Shown in pieces: positions 37,992 to 44,911 of a DNA stretch of 64,000 nucleotides. Position 1 is the stretch's first letter; the number at the start of each line of letters is the position of its first letter. The stretch is from positions 46,301 to 110,300 of the forward strand of contig JAGAUV010000027.1 in assembly GCA_017620635.1 (NCBI GenBank). The letters are read 5' to 3'. This DNA comes from Muribaculaceae bacterium. Lineage in GTDB: Bacteria > Bacteroidota > Bacteroidia > Bacteroidales > Muribaculaceae. The notes below the pieces were generated by a model that was given only the letters and a program-made list of their open reading frames with translations, was not told the DNA's origin and searched no databases. The position numbers and the translations under genes were made by a program.

Positions 37992-38025
37992 TGGCGCAAT
38001 AACCATTTTTTACCAAAACTTCAAT

Positions 38026-40002
38026 ATGTCTTTGCGCAGTTTAACGAATGAAGAAATATCCCAGCTCAAAAGCCGCGGCTGCCGCGCAACAGAGTGGATA
38101 TCGGTTTCTGTAGGAGAAGGCTTTGATCCATCGCATCTTAGCAACGTTGAATTTTCAGGAAAAGTCATCATAGGTTCCACCGAGGGCAAATTTCATCTCC
38201 CCGGAGGACTTGTACGCCATGCCGGCATCAGCAATGTTACACTGCATAATGTAACGATAGGCAACGGCGTGTATATAAACGATATAGCCAACTATATAGC
38301 CAACTACACCATAGGCGACGGCGCGTTCATAGAGAACGTCGACAACATAGTATCGACCCTGAACAGCAGTTATGGCATCGGTACCGAGGTGTCGGTGCTC
38401 AACGAGACCGGCGGCCGCGAAGTGCCTATCTATGAGAAAATGTCGGCACAGACCGCCTATCTCATAGCGATGTACCGCAACCGCCGCGATATGGTGGAGA
38501 AGCTTATCACATCGATCAAGGTGCATGCCGGCAGTCTCTACGGGCAGCCCGGCAGCATAGGCAAGAAGTCACACATTGTCAATGCCGGCGAGATCTGCAA
38601 TGTCATAATAGGCGACTATGCTGTAGTAGACGGCGCCACACGCCTTGCCGAAGGCACCATCACATCATCGAAGGACGACCCTGTGCATGTTGGCCGCGAT
38701 GTCATAGCCGAGGGCTTTGTCTTCGCCGCCGGAGCATGTGTAGATGACGGTGCCGTCGTACATCACTGCTTCATCGGCCAGGCAACGCATCTGACACATC
38801 TCTTCTCGGCACACGATTCTCTCTTCTTCGCCAACTGCGCATGCGAGAACGGCGAGGCCGCCGCGATCTTTGCCGGACCGTATACGGTAACGATGCACAA
38901 GTCGAGCCTGCTTATCGCCGGAATGTTCTCGTTCCTTAATGCCGGTTCGGGGTCCAACCAGAGCAACCACATGTACAAGCTCGGTCCTATTCATCAGGGC
39001 GTTGTGGAGCGCGGCTCAAAAACGACGAGCGACTCCTACATATTGTGGCCGGCCAAGATCGGCGCATTCTCGCTTGTAATGGGCCGCCACGTCACACACC
39101 CCGACACCTCACGTCTGCCATTCTCTTATATCATAGAGAACCGAGGCGAGTCGTTCCTCGTACCCGGCATCAACCTCCGCAGCGTAGGCACGATACGCGA
39201 CGCTCAGAAGTGGCCCAAACGCGACAAACGCCGCGAGAAAAAGCTGCTCGACAATATCAACTTCAACCTGCTCAGCCCCTACTCCGCCGGCAAGATGCTC
39301 GACGGCATACATCTGCTCAACGAGCTTGAACGCACGGCAGGCCTCACAGCCGAACGCTTTGCCTTCCAGACAATGACCATCGAGGCCCATGCCCTGCGCA
39401 AAGGCCGCAAGCTCTACGCCATGGCCATAGACAAGTTTATGGGCAATTCGGTAATAAACCGCCTCGGCAAGACTCCCATCTCCGATAAAGGCGAGCTAAG
39501 CCGACGCCTCAAGCCCACACACAAGGCAGGGGCAGGCCAATGGGTAGACGTGTGCGGACTTTTCGCGCCCAAAAGCGAGGTAGACAAAGTATGCGACGAT
39601 ATCTGCTCTGACAAAATAGAAAATCTCGAGGAGCTCGAAAGCCGCTGGAAGAAGCTGCATGCCGACTACTACGACATGGAATGGACCTGGGTATGCGACA
39701 AGATCGAAGAATGGTACGGCAAATCGATAGAGAATATTACTGTTGATGACGTGCGCGAGATTATAGCACGCTGGCTCAAGAGCGTGACAAGCCTCAACAG
39801 CATGCTGCTCGAGGATGCAAACAAGGAATACAGCCTAAAATCACGCACAGGCTTCGGCATCGATGATCCGGGCATGAGCGCCGACGACGACTTCATATCG
39901 GTACGAGGCAGCTACGACGCCGATCCGTTCGTAGAAATGGTCAAAGAACATTCCATCATCAAAACCGCACTGGCAGAATCAGCTCTGGCACTTCTACCCT
40001 GA
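38026..40002 (+). CDS. DUF4954 left-handed beta-helix protein
   Basis: 658-residue cytosolic protein of a Bacteroidota family without known function. Residues about 40-390 contain imperfect hexapeptide repeats (IGNGVYI, IGDGAFI, IGTEVSV, VGRDVIA), the left-handed beta-helix seen in acyltransferases and sugar nucleotidyltransferases. A candidate catalytic His lies in VVHHCFIG and AHDSLFF near 245-270. The C-terminal 250 residues are alpha-helical and charged. There is no signal peptide. Homology suggests a transferase in surface-sugar biosynthesis, but that is inference. It is followed after 16 bases by the UpxY-type gene, so they are likely cotranscribed. Confidence 0.8.
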   Translation: MSLRSLTNEEISQLKSRGCRATEWISVSVGEGFDPSHLSNVEFSGKVIIGSTEGKFHLPGGLVRHAGISNVTLHNVTIGNGVYINDIANYIANYTIGDGAFIENVDNIVSTLNSSYGIGTEVSVLNETGGREVPIYEKMSAQTAYLIAMYRNRRDMVEKLITSIKVHAGSLYGQPGSIGKKSHIVNAGEICNVIIGDYAVVDGATRLAEGTITSSKDDPVHVGRDVIAEGFVFAAGACVDDGAVVHHCFIGQATHLTHLFSAHDSLFFANCACENGEAAAIFAGPYTVTMHKSSLLIAGMFSFLNAGSGSNQSNHMYKLGPIHQGVVERGSKTTSDSYILWPAKIGAFSLVMGRHVTHPDTSRLPFSYIIENRGESFLVPGINLRSVGTIRDAQKWPKRDKRREKKLLDNINFNLLSPYSAGKMLDGIHLLNELERTAGLTAERFAFQTMTIEAHALRKGRKLYAMAIDKFMGNSVINRLGKTPISDKGELSRRLKPTHKAGAGQWVDVCGLFAPKSEVDKVCDDICSDKIENLEELESRWKKLHADYYDMEWTWVCDKIEEWYGKSIENITVDDVREIIARWLKSVTSLNSMLLEDANKEYSLKSRTGFGIDDPGMSADDDFISVRGSYDADPFVEMVKEHSIIKTALAESALALLP

Positions 40003-40018
40003 CAAGAAACATATCAGC

Positions 40019-40576
40019 ATGGATACAGAACAGAAGGAAGAGACGACCGAAGAGATGCAATGGTTCGTTATGCGCGACCTCAAGAGGCCCAATGCCCTGA
40101 GGCCGGCCTATATCGAACTGTCGGATGCCGGTTTTGAAGTGTTCACGCCCCTGCGCAATATAGTGCAGGAGCGCAACGGCATACGCAAGCGAGCCAGGGT
40201 ACCGTTTATCAGCGACCTTCTATTTGTACACAGCACCCGGTCGGCGCTCGACCCGGTTGTCAACGCTACGCCCACGCTTCAGTACAGATTTGCACGCGGC
40301 GCCGCAGCCAACACCCCCATGGTGGTCCGTACCAGCGACATGACGCGCTTTATCTGCGCCGTGAACACGGTTGAGAATCCGCTCTTCTATACCATCGACG
40401 AGATATCGCCCAAAATGCTACAGCGCCATATACGCATAGTAGGCGGCCAGCTCGACGGCTACGAAGGCATATTGCTCACAGTGAGGGGATCGAAAAAGAA
40501 AAGACTGCTTGTAGAAATACCGGGGTTTATAGCTGCCGCGATAGAGGTAGAGCCACAGTTTATACAGCTCGTATAG
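40019..40576 (+). CDS. UpxY-type NusG-like transcription antiterminator
   Basis: 185-residue NusG paralogue. The N-terminal NGN domain begins WFVMRDLKRPNALRPAYIEL and continues through FTPLRN and PFISDLLFVH. A shorter C-terminal KOW-like domain is indicated by RIVGGQLDGYEGILLTVRG. In Bacteroides, UpxY proteins open capsular polysaccharide operons by antitermination. Here no capsule genes follow: downstream lies only the small MBL-like gene and then a convergent operon. It is therefore an orphan, either regulating the gene after it in cis or acting elsewhere. Confidence 0.85.
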   Translation: MDTEQKEETTEEMQWFVMRDLKRPNALRPAYIELSDAGFEVFTPLRNIVQERNGIRKRARVPFISDLLFVHSTRSALDPVVNATPTLQYRFARGAAANTPMVVRTSDMTRFICAVNTVENPLFYTIDEISPKMLQRHIRIVGGQLDGYEGILLTVRGSKKKRLLVEIPGFIAAAIEVEPQFIQLV

Positions 40577-40607
40577 GCACCGGATTCAAACCAAAGTGCC
40601 GTGTAAT

Positions 40608-40628
40608 ATGTTACTCTCTAAGTAACAT
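40608..40628. repeat. Perfect inverted repeat in the UpxY/MBL-like gap
   Basis: ATGTTACT and AGTAACAT flank a 5-base spacer (CTCTA), ending 13 bases before the start codon of the 40642 gene. No T-tract follows, so it looks more like an operator or a 5'-leader hairpin than a terminator. Confidence 0.6.
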
Positions 40629-40641
40629 AAATACATAGGCC

Positions 40642-41193
40642 ATGCAAGTAACAAAACTCGAACGCTCGGGCTATATGCTCGAATATCCTACATTCTTTCT
40701 CGTATTCAACTACACACGCGAAGAGGGTCGCAAACTCGAAAAAGCACTGAGCCAGGACCCTGACAAAGCTGTAGTTTTTCTGGTAACACACAATCACAGA
40801 AGTGCCTTCGACAGCGACATCTTCAACCTGGCGCAGAATCACAGACGTGTGTATGTGCTCAGCAACGATATCAGCGGCCAAGAGGTACCCGACACGGCAC
40901 CTGTCGCATGGATGAGCGGCGGCGACAGCATAGAGAATGTCGCCGATAAAGATATCAGAATCGAAGCCGACAAGGACGGAGACAAGGGTGTGGCATATTA
41001 TGTTACCACTCCCGATTCGACAGTATTCTATGGCGGTGCGCTCGGCACTGACAAGACACGCCAGCAGACAGATGTACTGATCGAACGTATAGCCTCGTCA
41101 CATAACAAGGTAGGCTTAGCCATGGTAAACGAGAATATCGCCGACTCCTTCGCCGCCAAAATCGCGACAGCCAGACTTCTGACTTACGAATAA
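40642..41193 (+). CDS. Metallo-beta-lactamase-like protein with a degenerate metal site
   Basis: 183-residue cytosolic protein. Its layout follows small UlaG-like MBL hydrolases: an SGYMLEYPTFFLVFNY opening, a VVFLVTHNHRSAFDSDIF segment and a late STVFYGGALG. The metal-binding motif expected as HxHxDH reads H50-N-H52-R-S54-A55, so the Asp and third His are replaced. The later Asp expected in the xxGDL turn is replaced by Ala. It should therefore not bind two metals in the usual way, and its activity is doubtful; a binding or regulatory role is possible. It overlaps the convergent 41184 gene by 10 bases and is preceded by the inverted repeat at 40608-40628. Confidence 0.65.
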   Translation: MQVTKLERSGYMLEYPTFFLVFNYTREEGRKLEKALSQDPDKAVVFLVTHNHRSAFDSDIFNLAQNHRRVYVLSNDISGQEVPDTAPVAWMSGGDSIENVADKDIRIEADKDGDKGVAYYVTTPDSTVFYGGALGTDKTRQQTDVLIERIASSHNKVGLAMVNENIADSFAAKIATARLLTYE

Positions 41194-43436
41194 GCCTTAC
41201 TCAGAATGGCACCGGGGAAATAGTGAGCGAGAATGTCGCGACAGGTCATGCCACGGGCACCCATGAGTGCGGCACCTATCTGGCATAATCCCACACCATG
41301 CCCCCAGCCGGCGCCGTGGAGTGTAAACGCCGCCGGCAGCCCTGTGGCGTCGGCCGGCGAAGCCTCCACAACAAAAGCTGAGCTATAGAGATGGCTCTGA
41401 GAAAGGGTGCGTCGTATCTCGAGCTCTTTTCCGATTATCATAGTGCGTTTTGTACCGACAATACGCAGGCGCACGATACGTCCGGAGGTGCCACGCTCTA
41501 CCGGTTCGAGAGCCACAATACCGCCAAAATCCACACCCGAACGCTCACGGATAAGTCCGGCGAGCCGGGCCTGGGTGTAATCGACTCTCCATCTGTAGAA
41601 ATCGTGAGTCTCGCGGTCATAATTGTTCAATACCTGTCCGAGTATATCGGGGTCGGAGGTATTGCAATATGCCGCCGGACGCCCGAGAATCCATTTACGA
41701 GCGTTTTCCTCTACCCTGAGGTCGGGGAAGTGATCTTCGTCGGCGTCGTCGAGTCGCGCCTCGAGATAGCTGTGATGCACCGGCTCCCAGCAGTTCTCGA
41801 ACTCCTCGAACACACCGCCGCAGCACTTCGAGAAACGGGCATCGCAGACAGCCCCGTTTTCATCAACAAGCACAAGTCCCCGGGTAGCATCGATGGCCTC
41901 GCCCACCGCCGGAGTTGTCTGGCGCGTGACTCCCTGATAGCGCTGGCAATGGTCGTCGGCACACACATCGAAGTTGAGATGATCCTCACGGTCGTACCAT
42001 TTTACGATCTCATCCTCAGTCACAGTGCACGGACACGGCCCGGCACTGCCCGAGCGGCTCTTGCGTATCTGTGCTATAAGCCAGCTGCGCGATATCACGG
42101 CATGTGCCATAAGGAACTCGCGTCCGGCGGTAGCGCTCATCTCCGACGATATGACACTCTTCAGATAGTCTTCGAGCGAAATAAGATTTATGAGCGTCAG
42201 GCTGTCGCCTTCGACTATAATCTTGAGCGAGCGGATAAAGCGCTGCCGTTCCTTCCGCTCCCAGTGGAAATTAACTCCGATTACCACATCGTCGACCTCG
42301 AAAGAGCAATCGCTGTCGGCCGTATCGAGTACGATCTCATCATACTCGCATCCCTGCCACAATATCCTGCGGTCTGGGGTAATAGTGAATACCTGCGGCC
42401 CGGTGGCACAGACGCCCGTAGCTGTGGTATAAGTATTGTTTAGCCCGACATGCAGCTCGCAGCCCGAGACAATACCGACACTTATTACCGGCTCTACCGA
42501 TATGTCGCAAACAAGTTTGCCGACAATCACGTCGATATCCTTCTGCGACAGGCACAGTTCATCGATAACACGGCGGATGATGTCAGCATCCATACGCTCG
42601 AAATCCTCAAGACGCGGAGTGATGAATACACCGCCCATATCGACGGACGCAGGGCTAAGCATCATACATCCGTCGCCTTCGGTGCCGTAGAACGACGGCC
42701 TGTGACGCCGACGAGGCACCACCACAAGTCGTGTGCCGTAGTCCGTCGCGTAGGCCAACATATTGATCATCGGCTCATAATCGCCGTCGGCGACAGGGAG
42801 AGCCTTTAAGAGAGTCGAGAACATGGAAGCGCCGTCGGCCGGCGTGGCGCTGTCGATGACAAACATCCTTAAGGGAAGAGAATCAATCAGCGACAGACGC
42901 GCGGAATCGTCTTGGCGCAACAGCTTCATTTCGGCGGCCTCGATATTGCGCTGCAGAGGCAAGAAGTCGCTGTTGCCGGCCTGGAAATGGAAATGGTCAG
43001 GCGCCGACGCTCCACAACGCGGACCATTGTAGAACACTGTATAGCCGACAAGGTCGACAGCCAGCCGCAGCATATCGGCGACAGCACCTTCGCATGCCTG
43101 CGGCACATGACTGTCGCGCGGAATAGTAAGATGTCGCGGAAAGATAGGGAAGGGATTGATGAGTATGGTATATCCGTCGCCCCATTCAATGCCGCTCTGC
43201 ACAGCCGGGCGGTTCCCGGCACACAGGAAGCAAGGGCGAGCCTTGATGGATGCGGCATCGACTTTAGCCCCGGAGGAGACTGCACGCGCAGGATTGAACT
43301 GCACCTTGAAATACATGCCGTCGACATCAAATTCCTTTACCTTTACGCCGGCCAGAGCCGCATAGTTGGCCGCGGCATCTGGCCACCGGCCAAGCTGCCT
43401 GTCGATCAGGCTTTCCACGTCCTTGGTAAGACTCAT
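41184..43436 (-). CDS. DUF4922 (GalT/HIT-like) - SpoIID/LytB fusion protein
   Basis: 750-residue fusion. The N-terminal half (about 1-330) is DUF4922, related to galactose-1-phosphate uridylyltransferase and Ap4A phosphorylase: a CxxC pair (C69, C72), the NPFPIFPRHLTIP segment and an HxHxQ active-site-like motif (H148, H150, Q152). The C-terminal half (about 420-745) is SpoIID/LytB: LKSVISSEMSATAGREFLMAHAVISRSW and GAGWGHGVGLCQIGA. SpoIID proteins elsewhere are lytic transglycosylases or amidase enhancers acting on peptidoglycan outside the membrane. This protein, however, has no visible signal peptide. Its start codon shares one base with the stop of the upstream GT gene (TAATG), so it is the last gene of a three-gene operon. 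Confidence 0.83.
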   Translation of the reverse strand: MSLTKDVESLIDRQLGRWPDAAANYAALAGVKVKEFDVDGMYFKVQFNPARAVSSGAKVDAASIKARPCFLCAGNRPAVQSGIEWGDGYTILINPFPIFPRHLTIPRDSHVPQACEGAVADMLRLAVDLVGYTVFYNGPRCGASAPDHFHFQAGNSDFLPLQRNIEAAEMKLLRQDDSARLSLIDSLPLRMFVIDSATPADGASMFSTLLKALPVADGDYEPMINMLAYATDYGTRLVVVPRRRHRPSFYGTEGDGCMMLSPASVDMGGVFITPRLEDFERMDADIIRRVIDELCLSQKDIDVIVGKLVCDISVEPVISVGIVSGCELHVGLNNTYTTATGVCATGPQVFTITPDRRILWQGCEYDEIVLDTADSDCSFEVDDVVIGVNFHWERKERQRFIRSLKIIVEGDSLTLINLISLEDYLKSVISSEMSATAGREFLMAHAVISRSWLIAQIRKSRSGSAGPCPCTVTEDEIVKWYDREDHLNFDVCADDHCQRYQGVTRQTTPAVGEAIDATRGLVLVDENGAVCDARFSKCCGGVFEEFENCWEPVHHSYLEARLDDADEDHFPDLRVEENARKWILGRPAAYCNTSDPDILGQVLNNYDRETHDFYRWRVDYTQARLAGLIRERSGVDFGGIVALEPVERGTSGRIVRLRIVGTKRTMIIGKELEIRRTLSQSHLYSSAFVVEASPADATGLPAAFTLHGAGWGHGVGLCQIGAALMGARGMTCRDILAHYFPGAILSKAYS

Positions 43437-44911
43437 TATTTCCTGTTCTTATTTAACGCGATACGGGCTTTAAGCTCCCATGTGCGTATACGGTCTTTAT
43501 AGAGATTGTTTGCGTTTGTCTTGTTTATGTCAAGAGCGTGGTCGGAGTTGTCCTCCCAGCGGCGACACAGGTACACGACATCATATACACGCCCTATCTG
43601 ATGATGACGCGAGAACGCGAGCCCGAGGGCGTAGTCCTCGCCATAGCTTGTGTTAGGCACATTGATACGGCGCAGCAAGGGAGTGTAGAAAGCTCTCGGC
43701 GCTCCGAGACCGTTGATTCGCAGGGCATTGTTGCGGCCGTTGTCGGGTGTCCACTCCTTATGGTCGATCACGCCGGGCGGAATGGTGTTCATGTCAATGT
43801 CGGTCAGGCAGTACGTGCCGACAACCATTGCCGAGTTGTTGTCGTAGAAAGCTTTGACCATCTTGGCGAGAGTATTCTCATCGGCATACACATCGTCGCT
43901 GTCGAGCTGGACGCAGAATTTACCGGCCTCAGGATGATTGGCGCCGACATTCCAGCAGCCTCCAATGCCAAGATCGTCACGCTCAGGCACTATGTGTATC
44001 ACACGGCTGTCGGCGGTAAATTCCTCGATAACCTCGCTTGTGCCGTCGGTGCTGTGATTGTCGATTATAATAAGGTTGAACGGGAAGTCTGTCTTTTGGC
44101 ATAGCACGCTGCGGATAGCATCGCGTATCGTACGGACACGGTTACGCACAGGGATTATTACCGAAGCCTCATATTCGAAATCGCCCTGATCGAAGGCAAC
44201 AGGCTCAAATTCAGGCTCGAGATAAGCGCCGACAGCTTTGAGGTGCTCGGTGCAGGCCTGCTCCATCTCAATCTGCACGGCACGGTTTTTAGGGTCGACA
44301 TATGCGAAATGAGCCTCTCCGCCAAGCGTCTCTTCAGGTTTGAACCGGGTATAGAGGTATTCGCTGATATGGACGAGAGGGGCTACTCGGCTGAGACGCA
44401 GACGTAGGTCGTAGAGACCTGCATAGCTGTAATCCTTGTCGATACCTGCGGCCGCAGTCTTAAGCGATGCTGTGTCGAACATCAAGAGAGGGCCGAAATC
44501 GAAGTCGTCGCGCAACGAACCTTCCTGATAGTCGATGACTGGGTTGTTAGACCGCACACCGCCCGACACTGTATAGTAGTCGGCATAGACCATGCCGGCT
44601 GCACTGTCGGAGCATATACGCATCATACGCTCAAGGGCCAGATAGCCGGGAGCAAGTCTGTCGTAAGCAGTGGCGACGAGTGTATATCGGCTATCGGCGG
44701 CATCGGCTATAGCGCGCGCAGTCGCCGACGAGTTGAGCGAGTCGATATATATTACATCACAGCCGGGCACCGGCTTCAGCGATGTATCGGCCGAAAGGAG
44801 CGTGATCTTAGCTACCGCCGGAGAATTTTTAAATTCGTCTATAGAATAGCTTATCCGGCTCTCGTCGAGAACAGGGATAAATACATGTATCTTTTCTTTC
44901 ATTTCAGTCAT
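43436..44911 (-). CDS. Double-domain family 2 glycosyltransferase
   Basis: 491-residue cytosolic protein with two GT-A-like units. Residues about 8-225 resemble a diverged GT-A domain (MVYADYYTVSGG). Residues about 247-480 are a standard GT2 domain, opening with ASVIIPVRNRVRTIRDAIRSVL, with a DxD-type metal-binding LDSDD at 336-340 and a GED motif around 425. The donor and acceptor cannot be predicted. It overlaps the upstream amidase-like gene by ATGA and shares one base with the downstream DUF4922-SpoIID gene, so the three are translationally linked. Confidence 0.82.
   Translation of the reverse strand: MTEMKEKIHVFIPVLDESRISYSIDEFKNSPAVAKITLLSADTSLKPVPGCDVIYIDSLNSSATARAIADAADSRYTLVATAYDRLAPGYLALERMMRICSDSAAGMVYADYYTVSGGVRSNNPVIDYQEGSLRDDFDFGPLLMFDTASLKTAAAGIDKDYSYAGLYDLRLRLSRVAPLVHISEYLYTRFKPEETLGGEAHFAYVDPKNRAVQIEMEQACTEHLKAVGAYLEPEFEPVAFDQGDFEYEASVIIPVRNRVRTIRDAIRSVLCQKTDFPFNLIIIDNHSTDGTSEVIEEFTADSRVIHIVPERDDLGIGGCWNVGANHPEAGKFCVQLDSDDVYADENTLAKMVKAFYDNNSAMVVGTYCLTDIDMNTIPPGVIDHKEWTPDNGRNNALRINGLGAPRAFYTPLLRRINVPNTSYGEDYALGLAFSRHHQIGRVYDVVYLCRRWEDNSDHALDINKTNANNLYKDRIRTWELKARIALNKNRK

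Noticed and set aside
38026-41193. Capsular polysaccharide locus headed by the UpxY-type gene
   Set aside because: No flippase, polymerase or run of glycosyltransferases follows on that strand. The single glycosyltransferase nearby belongs to a minus-strand operon.
41391-42443. 350-residue plus-strand frame inside the DUF4922-SpoIID gene
   Set aside because: It is antisense to the conserved SpoIID region, and there is no promoter or domain evidence.
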